Shown here: one piece after another, positions 1 through 6,551 of the stretch
How the letters are laid out: every line of letters starts with the position of its first letter
Position numbering within the stretch: position 1 is the first letter of the stretch
Assembly: GCA_023389295.1 (NCBI GenBank)
Contig: JAEWEO010000176.1
Coordinates: 1-6,896 of the forward strand
Direction: 5' to 3'
DNA: 6,896 nucleotides
DNA from: Bacillota bacterium
GTDB lineage: Bacteria; Bacillota; Clostridia; Lachnospirales; Lachnospiraceae
Translations under genes and position numbers: made by a program
The notes under the pieces: generated by a model
Database searches by the model: none
Told to the model about the DNA's origin: nothing
Seen by the model: the letters and a program-made list of their open reading frames with translations, nothing else

Positions 1-199
1 TAAAATTCACCTTATTGTTTTTGCTCAATACAAGACGGCCCCTATACTGTTAATTTAATTGAAAATATTTAATATACATGTATTTACCAAAGATTGCTTC
101 TATGATATATTTAGATATTATCTGGAAAAAATGGAAGTCAATCCAAACGTTGTGTAGGATTATTTCTAAGTTTATAAAGCGCTATTTCAAATGGAGTAA
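1..199. other. Non-coding leader region upstream of the hybrid kinase
   Basis: This stretch is AT-rich and has no convincing gene. Two forward frames are open from the left edge for only about 50 bases before stops, so a fragment of an upstream gene's C-terminus cannot be excluded but is not supported. It contains a candidate promoter (83-111) and a 10-bp palindrome ATACATGTAT at 74-83. No terminator hairpin for an upstream gene and no riboswitch-like structure is recognisable by eye. Confidence 0.6.
83..111 (+). promoter_or_regulatory. Candidate sigma-A-type promoter for the kinase operon
   Basis: A -35-like TTTACC (83-88; 4 of 6 matches to TTGACA) lies exactly 17 bases from a -10-like TATATT (106-111; 5 of 6 matches to TATAAT). 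Transcription would start near 118, leaving a leader of roughly 80 nt before the kinase. The region is very AT-rich, so chance matches are likely. It is simply the best-spaced pair I found upstream of the first gene. Confidence 0.35.
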
Positions 200-2575
200 A
201 TGAAAAAGGAGTGTATGAATTTATCATACGAAAGACAAATGTTTCTTAATAAAATGAAGCTGGGTCACAAATTATTTATAGGCTTTGGTATAGTCATAAC
301 TTTAATGGTTTTAATACTTACTTATACTTATATTAATTATGATAACCAGACAAAGGTAGTGTATGACAATCTATCATCAGCAGAGATGATACAGGAGGCG
401 GATTCCATATTAATAAGTCTTTTAAATATGGAAACAGGAGCAAGGGGCTATGTGATTTCCGGTTCTGAAGAATTTTTAGATCCTTTTTATGAAGGAAGAG
501 AAGATTATTTAAAACATTTTAGCCGTTTACAGGAGTTGGCAAAGGATAAAGATTACATAACAGAAAGTTTAATAGCTTTAAACGAACGGTTTGAAAACTG
601 GTATGACTGGGAAAGAACTCAGTTAATTGAGAATAGGAATAAAGTCAATGAAGGCCTTTTATCCATGGAGGAGATTGCTACGATTGTAAATAGCCAGGTG
701 GGTAAAAAGGAAATGGATGCCATTCGGAGCATCATTAAAAATGTAATTGATACGGAACAAGATAACCTAAGCATCCGATATGATAAATTGATAAAGGCAG
801 AGCGAAAAACAGGGTATGTCATGACCTTTGGTGGATTTCTTACGGCTTTGCTTTCCATTGGAATATCCTTATTTACAGCTTTGACCGTATCCAGGCCGGT
901 GAAATTATTAATACAAGCCACAGAAAATATTAAAGAGCAAAAATATGAAGAACAGGTCAGAACAGTAGGGGATAAAGAGCTTAATCTTTTAATCAAACGT
1001 TTTAATGAAATGCAGGAAATGATTAAGTATAGGGAAGAACAATTGAATATTAAAAATGATGTTCTGAAAGCTCAAATGGCGGAGGTGAATGAGGCCACGA
1101 AGTTAAAGAGTCAGTTTTTAGCCAATATGTCCCATGAACTTAGAACTCCCCTTAATTCCATCATTGGTTTTACCAACCGAGTAATTAAAAAAAGCGGGGA
1201 GAATCTGCCATTGACTCAAAAAGAGAATTTGATCATTGTAAGGGAAGAAGCAAACCATTTGTTGGAACTTATTAATAGCCTTCTGGATTACTCTAAGATA
1301 GAAGCAGGAAAAATGGAACTGCACCCGGAAGCTTTTAATTTACTTAAGGTAATTGATGAAGTTTATCAAATGACAAAGACTCTGGCAGAAGGTCAAGGCC
1401 TTAATTATAAACAGGAAACATATACAAATGAAGATATTCCAATAAAAAGTGACCGAATGAAGGTAAAACAGATATTAATTAATTTACTTAGCAACGCTTT
1501 TAAGTATTCTGAAAAAGGGACAGTCACATTCTCCGTTGAAAAAAAGGAGAACCTGTATTATATTCAGGTAAAGGATGAGGGTGTAGGAATATCAGAGGAA
1601 GAAGTAGGACATATCTTTGATGAATTCAGACAGGTGGATGGCTCCTATACCAGAAAAGTAGGCGGAACCGGACTTGGATTATCCATTACGAAAAAGTTTG
1701 TAGAAATGTTAGGCGGAGAAATTAAGGTCAGCAGTACTTTAGGAGAAGGAAGCTGTTTTACTGTAATTTTACCAGAGGATATAGATAATAACGATATCCA
1801 AAAAGAAATGCAAACGAATGGAAGTTCTTTCAAAAAGAAAATTGTATGTGTGGATGATGATCCTAATATACAGCGGTTATATAAGCAATATTTGCACGAA
1901 TATGAATTTGAGACCATTGCACTTACAGGAAGAGAAGACGTAATGGACAGAATTATTCAGATATGCCCGGATGCCATACTATTAGATATCATGCTACCAT
2001 GTAAAGATGGCTGGGAGATTTTATCGGAATTAAAAAGCTGTGACCATACGAAAAATATACCGGTCATAATGGCAAGTGTCTTAAGTGAAAAGAATCTGGC
2101 TTACCGAATGAAAGCGGATGAATATCTAATCAAACCTGTTACTCAGGAAGAATTAGTGGAAACAATTATGCGCACAATTAGTAAAAAGAATGGAATAGAT
2201 GTATTGGTAGGAGATGATGATGAAAATTTCCTTAATTTAATGGGACAGTTTTTAGCTGATGAAGCTATGCCCTATCGATTAGCCAGAGATGGGGAGGCAG
2301 TAATTCAGGAAATGCTATTTAGAAAGCCTGATATACTAATACTGGATATCATGATGCCTAAAAAAGACGGTTTTACCGTTATTGATGAAATAAGAAATAG
2401 AGATGATATCAAAGATACACCGATTATTATTGTAACTTCCAAAGATTTAACAAATAAAGAAAAAGAAGAATTATATGAGAGAACAAGCGTAATAATACAA
2501 AAATCTGCAGTAATGATGGATGCTGCAATAGAAACTTTGGTGAAAAGAATTAAGGAGAAATTTGATCATGCATAA
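200..2575 (+). CDS. CHASE3-domain hybrid sensor histidine kinase with two receiver domains
   Basis: This is a membrane sensor kinase that should autophosphorylate on histidine and pass phosphate to aspartates in its own receivers or in partner proteins. Layout over 791 residues: membrane helix about 24-45; extracellular CHASE3-like helical sensor about 46-200, including the typical METGARGYVISG segment at 77-88; second helix about 206-230; HAMP about 231-283; short coiled linker; HisKA with SHELRTP (phospho-acceptor His312); HATPase with N box Asn432, DEGVGIS at 459-465 and GGTGLGL at 488-494. Receiver 1 (about 547-655) has acidic residues 552-554, Asp596, Ser626 and Lys645. Receiver 2 (about 665-780) has acidic residues 672-674, Asp716, Thr746 and Lys768. 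All catalytic residues look intact. CHASE3 ligands are generally unknown. The start is uncertain: ATG 200 has GGAG only 3 nt upstream, and ATG 215 has AAGGAG only 3 nt upstream. It heads the operon and overlaps the next gene by 8 nt. Confidence 0.95.
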   Translation: MKKECMNLSYERQMFLNKMKLGHKLFIGFGIVITLMVLILTYTYINYDNQTKVVYDNLSSAEMIQEADSILISLLNMETGARGYVISGSEEFLDPFYEGREDYLKHFSRLQELAKDKDYITESLIALNERFENWYDWERTQLIENRNKVNEGLLSMEEIATIVNSQVGKKEMDAIRSIIKNVIDTEQDNLSIRYDKLIKAERKTGYVMTFGGFLTALLSIGISLFTALTVSRPVKLLIQATENIKEQKYEEQVRTVGDKELNLLIKRFNEMQEMIKYREEQLNIKNDVLKAQMAEVNEATKLKSQFLANMSHELRTPLNSIIGFTNRVIKKSGENLPLTQKENLIIVREEANHLLELINSLLDYSKIEAGKMELHPEAFNLLKVIDEVYQMTKTLAEGQGLNYKQETYTNEDIPIKSDRMKVKQILINLLSNAFKYSEKGTVTFSVEKKENLYYIQVKDEGVGISEEEVGHIFDEFRQVDGSYTRKVGGTGLGLSITKKFVEMLGGEIKVSSTLGEGSCFTVILPEDIDNNDIQKEMQTNGSSFKKKIVCVDDDPNIQRLYKQYLHEYEFETIALTGREDVMDRIIQICPDAILLDIMLPCKDGWEILSELKSCDHTKNIPVIMASVLSEKNLAYRMKADEYLIKPVTQEELVETIMRTISKKNGIDVLVGDDDENFLNLMGQFLADEAMPYRLARDGEAVIQEMLFRKPDILILDIMMPKKDGFTVIDEIRNRDDIKDTPIIIVTSKDLTNKEKEELYERTSVIIQKSAVMMDAAIETLVKRIKEKFDHA
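2552..2557 (+). promoter_or_regulatory. Ribosome binding site deciding the start of the single-receiver gene
   Basis: AAGGAG lies inside the 3' end of the kinase gene. It is 10 nt from ATG 2568 but only 4 nt from the in-frame TTG at 2562, so ATG 2568 is the better start. Its position within the kinase coding sequence points to translational coupling. Confidence 0.6.
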
Positions 2576-2939
2576 TATTTTACTTGTTGAGGATAATCTC
2601 CACAACATAAGGTTAATAGAGCAACTACTGGAAGATATTGATGAAAGTATTAATATCGTGAAGGCTAGAACCGGTACAGAAGCCTTGCAAAAGGCAAAAG
2701 AAGTATTTTATAACTTAGTTCTAATGGATATCTCTCTTCCGGACATGGATGGTGTTACTACCATGAAGGAATTAAGAAAATTGCCGGAATTTAAACAGGT
2801 TCCAATCATTGCAGCAACTGCTCATGCAATGACGAATGATGAAGAACTTTTTAGGGAAATATTTGATGATTATATTGTAAAACCTATTGATGATGATATT
2901 TTTACAGAAATAGTTAAAAAGTGGCTAGGTGAAGAATAG
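2568..2939 (+). CDS. Stand-alone single-domain response regulator (DivK/CheY-like receiver)
   Basis: This cytoplasmic protein of 123 residues is a receiver domain with no output domain. It begins MHNILLVEDN, with acidic-pocket residues Glu8 and Asp9. The phospho-acceptor is Asp54 in LVLMDISLPDMDG, the switch residues are Thr84 and the aromatic Tyr102, and the conserved lysine is Lys105 in VKPID. All residues needed for phosphorylation are present. Proteins of this type act as phosphate shuttles in a relay or as allosteric partners of kinases, as DivK does. The start overlaps the kinase stop by 8 nt, and the next gene begins on the base after its stop, so the three should be made together. The upstream hybrid kinase is its likely phosphodonor, but that is inferred from gene order only. 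An alternative TTG start at 2562 would add two residues. Confidence 0.9.
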   Translation: MHNILLVEDNLHNIRLIEQLLEDIDESINIVKARTGTEALQKAKEVFYNLVLMDISLPDMDGVTTMKELRKLPEFKQVPIIAATAHAMTNDEELFREIFDDYIVKPIDDDIFTEIVKKWLGEE

Positions 2940-3824
2940 ATGTATGATAAAGTTCTGGTTGTAGACGATAATAATAATAATGTTAGATTACTTATAGATA
3001 TCTTAGAAGATGAAGGCTTTGAGGTTTTTACTTCAAACAGCGGACTGCCTGTCGTAGAGATGGCTAGGAACCTTAAACCTGATGTGATTCTTCTTGATAT
3101 CATGATGCCTGAAATGGATGGCTTTGAAGTATGTAGAGCGCTAAAAGAAGATAATAATTTAAGAGATATTCCGGTTATTATGGTAACTGCCAAGGTTGAG
3201 AGTAAGGATTTAAAAAACGCCTTAGATATAGGAGCTGTAGATTATATTAAAAAGCCAATTGATGAAGTAGAAGTAATTGCCAGGGTACAGTCTGTCTTAA
3301 GGCAGAAAAAAACGAAGGAAGAATTAAAAGACAGGGCATCCAGAGATGGGTTGACCGGATTGTTTCATCATGCTTTACTACTTGAGTTATTTGAAAAAGA
3401 GTTAAAAAACCAGGAAAGAAACCAAAGTGGAATTTCTTTTGTTATGCTTGATATTGACTTTTTTAAAAAAATTAATGATACATATGGACATACGTCCGGA
3501 GACGTAGTTTTAAAAGAGTTGTCAGAACTTTTAGTTGCAGGGACTAGAAGCGGAGATTTCGTAGGAAGATATGGCGGAGAAGAATTTGGTATGGTACTGC
3601 CACAAATTAGTAAGGAGGACACGTTTTCATTGTGTGAAAGACTAAGACAAGCAATTGAAAAACATGAATTCTTTATAGGTATCAAGGTGATTAAGGCTAC
3701 TGTTAGTATAGGATTTTACCACAAGGTAGCAGAGGATCGTATCACTTGCGAAGAAATGGTCAAATGCGCGGATGAAGCTCTGTATAAAGCAAAGCAGAGT
3801 GGAAGAAATAGGGTGGAAGGATGA
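2940..3824 (+). CDS. Receiver-GGDEF response regulator, predicted diguanylate cyclase (PleD-like)
   Basis: Predicted to make cyclic di-GMP from two GTP when its receiver is phosphorylated and it dimerises. Over 294 residues: the receiver (about 1-120) has Asp9/Asp10, phospho-acceptor Asp53 in ILLDIMMPEMDG, Thr83 and Lys105; a short charged helix follows (about 120-135); then a GGDEF domain (about 136-294). Active-site residues are intact: GGEEF at 212-216, metal-binding Asp171, and Asn179 and Asp188 matching the guanine-binding positions of PleD. An inhibitory I-site, RSGD at 203-206, sits five residues before GGEEF, so product feedback inhibition is expected. The usual LTGLxNR motif reads LTGLFHH (138-144). 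Unlike Caulobacter PleD, it has one receiver rather than two. The ATG directly abuts the previous stop, with AGGTGA about 7 nt upstream, so translation is probably coupled. No EAL or HD-GYP phosphodiesterase is seen in the window. Confidence 0.93.
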   Translation: MYDKVLVVDDNNNNVRLLIDILEDEGFEVFTSNSGLPVVEMARNLKPDVILLDIMMPEMDGFEVCRALKEDNNLRDIPVIMVTAKVESKDLKNALDIGAVDYIKKPIDEVEVIARVQSVLRQKKTKEELKDRASRDGLTGLFHHALLLELFEKELKNQERNQSGISFVMLDIDFFKKINDTYGHTSGDVVLKELSELLVAGTRSGDFVGRYGGEEFGMVLPQISKEDTFSLCERLRQAIEKHEFFIGIKVIKATVSIGFYHKVAEDRITCEEMVKCADEALYKAKQSGRNRVEG

Positions 3825-3839
3825 GCTTTAGAAACTACT

Positions 3840-3850
3840 AAGGAGGTGAT
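3840..3850 (+). promoter_or_regulatory. Near-perfect Shine-Dalgarno sequence before a TTG start
   Basis: AAGGAGGTGAT is an 11-base match to the complement of the 16S rRNA 3' end typical of Firmicutes. The AGGAGG core ends 8 nt before TTG 3855. An in-frame GTG at 3846 lies inside this site and so cannot be the start that it serves. The site should allow the Nudix gene to be translated independently of the upstream genes. Confidence 0.8.
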
Positions 3851-3854
3851 ATTC

Positions 3855-4466
3855 TTGACTAAAGAGCAATTTATATCTCGACAGCCTGGTATTATTGGCG
3901 AAGAAAAATACAGGCAATATGCAGTATTAGCTCCGATCATTGATATCTCGGGAGTTCCCTATTTATTATTTGAGAAGAGATCCAATAAATTGAGACGTCA
4001 GCCAGGTGAAATCTGTTTTCCCGGTGGTAAGCTAGAACCTAAAGAAACATTGCAGGAGTGTGCAGTACGAGAAACGGTGGAAGAACTGCGAATTCTCAGG
4101 CAGCAAATAGAGATTATAGGTCCGGGAGATATTTATATATCACCGTTTAATCTGATGATACATCCATACATTGGTGTAATAAGAGATTATTCGGATACAT
4201 TCAGTACAGACGAAGTTGAAGAAATCATAAAAGTTCCGATAGATTTTTTCCGTAATCATCAGCCGGAGAAATATGAAAGTAAAATCATTAATGAACCACC
4301 GGAGGATTTTCCATATGAGTGGATACCCGGAGGTACAAAATATCCTTGGGCAAATGGTACGCATGATATTTTGTTTTATCGTTATGAAAAATGGACTATT
4401 TGGGGGATGACGGCACAAATAGTAAAATCTGTAGTGAAGTTGATGGATCAATATGGAATAAGGTAA
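3855..4466 (+). CDS. Nudix hydrolase, probable CoA diphosphatase
   Basis: A 203-residue cytoplasmic Nudix protein. Nudix enzymes split a nucleoside diphosphate linked to another group, using a divalent metal. The Nudix box spans about 58-80: Gly58, Glu64, Arg72-Glu73 and Glu76-Glu77 fit the G-x5-E-x7-RE-xx-EE pattern, but the usual glycine after EE-x is Arg79. Just before it, KRSNKLRRQPGEICFPGG (41-58) resembles the signature of the CoA-diphosphatase subfamily (NudL/YeaB, NUDT7), and the C-terminal WGMTAQIV (183-190) fits that subfamily too. The likely reaction is therefore CoA or acyl-CoA to 3',5'-ADP plus 4'-phosphopantetheine. Substrate is inferred from motifs only. It starts 30 nt after the cyclase gene with no visible promoter between, so it is probably the last gene of the operon. 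A terminator overlaps its stop. Its link to the signalling genes is unclear. Confidence 0.88.
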   Translation: MTKEQFISRQPGIIGEEKYRQYAVLAPIIDISGVPYLLFEKRSNKLRRQPGEICFPGGKLEPKETLQECAVRETVEELRILRQQIEIIGPGDIYISPFNLMIHPYIGVIRDYSDTFSTDEVEEIIKVPIDFFRNHQPEKYESKIINEPPEDFPYEWIPGGTKYPWANGTHDILFYRYEKWTIWGMTAQIVKSVVKLMDQYGIR

Positions 4467-4513
4467 GGTTATTGCACAGCAGTTTTGCTGCTGTTGCAAT
4501 AACCTTTTGTTTT
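4465..4513 (+). terminator. Rho-independent terminator ending the four-gene operon
   Basis: The left arm AAGGTTATTGCACAGCAG (4465-4482) pairs with CTGCTG and TGCAATAACCTT (ending 4506), giving an 18-bp stem with one bulged T and a 5-nt loop TTTTG. A T-rich tail interrupted by one G follows (4505-4513). The stem includes the last two bases of the Nudix TAA stop. The stem is longer than in many intrinsic terminators and the T tract is imperfect. Confidence 0.88.
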
Positions 4514-4525
4514 GCGCAAAACAAA
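4506..4525. repeat. Perfect 20-bp palindrome overlapping the terminator tail
   Basis: TTTGTTTTGC followed directly by its reverse complement GCAAAACAAA makes a 20-bp perfect palindrome with no spacer. It shares the T-rich tail of the terminator just upstream. It could be a binding site for a dimeric regulator, or in RNA a small competing hairpin. Neither role can be shown from the sequence. Confidence 0.6.
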
Positions 4526-4648
4526 GTTTGAAATGCGAATGAACACGAACTCAATGGCTAAGAAACATAGAAGATCTAATAAAGATTAATCATGAAATGT
4601 AGTGACATAATTTACAAAATATGGTAATCTATTGGTACATGCATTGAT

Positions 4649-4654
4649 TATAAT
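4649..4654 (+). promoter_or_regulatory. Candidate -10 box for the YesM/YesN-type system
   Basis: A perfect TATAAT lies 35 nt before the predicted start codon at 4690. No good -35 is present 16-18 bases upstream (the bases there read about AATCTA), so if this is a promoter it may need an activator. A promoter somewhere here is expected because a strong terminator ends the preceding operon. The rest of the 4531-4648 interval shows nothing else I can name. Confidence 0.4.
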
Positions 4655-4674
4655 GACGTAAAAGACTAAATAAC

Positions 4675-4680
4675 AAAGGA
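4675..4680 (+). promoter_or_regulatory. Ribosome binding site deciding the start of the sensor kinase
   Basis: AAAGGA is 9 nt from ATG 4690 but directly abuts the in-frame TTG at 4681. ATG 4690 is therefore chosen as the start, which removes three residues from the longest reading. Confidence 0.6.
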
Positions 4681-4689
4681 TTGGTATGT

Positions 4690-6501
4690 ATGCTGCATAA
4701 ATTAATGGTTAAAAGATTTTTATCCTTAAATCTGTTTAAGAAGTTAATGATTATGTTATTGCTAATATCGATCCTCCCAATCTTTTTAATTCAATTTATA
4801 TCATACAAAATAAGTACTTCAACTGTTGAAAAGCAGACGAAAGAATTAATTATGGCGAACCTACAGCAATCTAGCAATAGTGTTGAGGATTTTTTTCATG
4901 CCTATGATAAGGTTATTATGAATATCTATACTGACAGCAGTTATGTTGATAATTTAAAGTATATTAATGTTTGGGATTCTAAAAAATATGACACTGCGAA
5001 ACATCAAATTGGAGCGAAACTAGAAGATATTGTCTATGTAAATTCAGAGATTTTGGGAATTGCCATCGTTGGTTTAAATGGTGACGCTACCTTTTATGAT
5101 GCAGTTACTTTATCAAGTGAAGAAAGTTATTGTTTTGATGTGGACAATTTAAGAACAAATGCTATGTTTAAGGATTCCTTAAATGTCAAACATGCTATTT
5201 ATTCCAATACTATCTGTAAGTCGGACATTAATTATGGGAATAAAAGTTGTTTTTATATAGCACATCAGCTAACAGATTTTAATAATAATAAGGACGGTCC
5301 GGTCGGAAGTATTATTTTATGTATTGATGAAAGTGCTCTTCGAAATGTATATTCAGCCGGCATGGATTATAATTCGAATTTAACTTTCCTGGTAAATCAA
5401 AAGGGGGATATTATATCTTTTCCTAAAGAAGCTTATGTAGGAGAGAATTTATATCAAGGGAAACGTAATGATGGGATTGAGAATGCTACGAAAAGATTCC
5501 TTCAATACAATAATTTCATGGATTCAAATCGACTGGAGGTACATATCAGCAGAATAAAGGGCGGGGTATTCACCTTAATAAGTGTACAGAATTTAGCCTA
5601 TGCACTAAAGGATGTACAGAAGATATCTATGTTTATTATTCTAATTAGCATTTTGATTGGCTTGGTATGCATTTTAATTTCTATGTTTTTTGCAACCAGT
5701 ACCGATAAATCAGTTAAGAAAATTATACACGCAATGGGAAAAGCAGATCAGGGGGATTATGATGTCCAGTTATCTTTGGAGGGCAATGATGAATTTTCCA
5801 GAATTGCTCATCACTTTAACGATATGATTATTAGAATAAAGGAATCTAATCAGCAGGAAAGGGAAGCCTTGGTTCGTAAAAAAAATGCAGAAATTAAATC
5901 CCTGGAAGCGCAAATAAATCCCCATTTTTTATATAATACCCTAGACGCAATTAATTGGGTGGCGATCGAACATGAGGAATTTCATATCAGCAAGATGCTT
6001 ATTAATTTAGCAACTATATTAAGATACAGTATTCATAAATGCAATGAAATTGTAACCCTACAAGAAGAGCTGGAATACTTAAAAAGGTATATCTATTTGC
6101 AGCAGCAACGGTTTAGTTATTCCTTCCAATATATGATCCATATGGAGGATACCTTAAAGTATAGTAGGATACATAAACTGCTGATACAGCCCTTAATTGA
6201 AAATACCATTGTTCATGGCTTTCCGGGGGGAACGGGGCAAGATGAGATCGATATTATTATTTGGCAGAAAAATGATACCTACATTCAAATTCAAATAAAA
6301 GACAACGGAAAAGGTATGTCCCGGGAATTAGTCGACTTATTTAACTCCTATGATTATAGAAAAGATAAGATTGAAACAAGCATAGGCGTCAGAAATGTAA
6401 TAACAAGATTAAAGCTATATTACGGCGACAATAGTTTTTTTCATGTAGACTCAGGGGTACAGGGAACAACTGTAACTATTATGATCCCATATGAAGTATA
6501 A
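4690..6501 (+). CDS. YesM/LytS-type sensor histidine kinase
   Basis: A membrane sensor kinase of 603 residues, of the His_kinase (PF06580) type found with AraC-family response regulators in Firmicutes. Layout: cytoplasmic basic start; membrane helix about 19-40; extracellular sensor about 41-310, probably a double Cache fold judging by position, size and YesM-family precedent; second helix about 312-335; HAMP about 336-388; kinase region with QINPHFLYNTLDAINW at 409-424 (phospho-acceptor His412); and HATPase with N box LIQPLIENTIVHG (Asn505), DNGKGM at 538-543 and SIGVRNV at 564-570. All catalytic motifs are present. The outer domain has four cysteines (148, 176, 187, 211), which might form disulfides. 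Members of this family usually respond to sugars, oligosaccharides or other nutrients, often with a binding protein. The ligand here is unknown. Its partner regulator follows after 50 nt. Confidence 0.93.
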   Translation: MLHKLMVKRFLSLNLFKKLMIMLLLISILPIFLIQFISYKISTSTVEKQTKELIMANLQQSSNSVEDFFHAYDKVIMNIYTDSSYVDNLKYINVWDSKKYDTAKHQIGAKLEDIVYVNSEILGIAIVGLNGDATFYDAVTLSSEESYCFDVDNLRTNAMFKDSLNVKHAIYSNTICKSDINYGNKSCFYIAHQLTDFNNNKDGPVGSIILCIDESALRNVYSAGMDYNSNLTFLVNQKGDIISFPKEAYVGENLYQGKRNDGIENATKRFLQYNNFMDSNRLEVHISRIKGGVFTLISVQNLAYALKDVQKISMFIILISILIGLVCILISMFFATSTDKSVKKIIHAMGKADQGDYDVQLSLEGNDEFSRIAHHFNDMIIRIKESNQQEREALVRKKNAEIKSLEAQINPHFLYNTLDAINWVAIEHEEFHISKMLINLATILRYSIHKCNEIVTLQEELEYLKRYIYLQQQRFSYSFQYMIHMEDTLKYSRIHKLLIQPLIENTIVHGFPGGTGQDEIDIIIWQKNDTYIQIQIKDNGKGMSRELVDLFNSYDYRKDKIETSIGVRNVITRLKLYYGDNSFFHVDSGVQGTTVTIMIPYEV

Positions 6502-6551
6502 ATGGGCAAAGCAAAAGACATAATGAAAATTATGGTGAAGCGGGGAGAATT

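Noticed and set aside
74..83. Ten-base palindrome ATACATGTAT next to the candidate -35
   Set aside because: Short and AT-rich, so expected by chance in such sequence; no second copy was noticed nearby.
619..996. Open reading frame on the reverse strand inside the kinase gene
   Set aside because: It lies wholly within a strongly supported gene on the other strand, shows no recognisable domain and has no ribosome binding site worth noting. The other reverse-strand frames at 1118-1324, 1645-1917, 2870-3193, 3368-3685, 3716-3940 and 4140-4499 were rejected because they too overlap supported forward genes and show no recognisable domain.
3846..3848. GTG as the Nudix start
   Set aside because: It is part of the Shine-Dalgarno sequence itself; TTG 3855 has the correct spacing.
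4530..4545. Possible catabolite-response (cre) site before the YesM-type gene
   Set aside because: Only the central CG and a few A residues fit when aligned with the cre consensus; the key TG and CA ends do not match.
4681..4683. TTG as the YesM-type kinase start
   Set aside because: It abuts AAAGGA with no spacer, whereas ATG 4690 has a normal 9-nt spacing.
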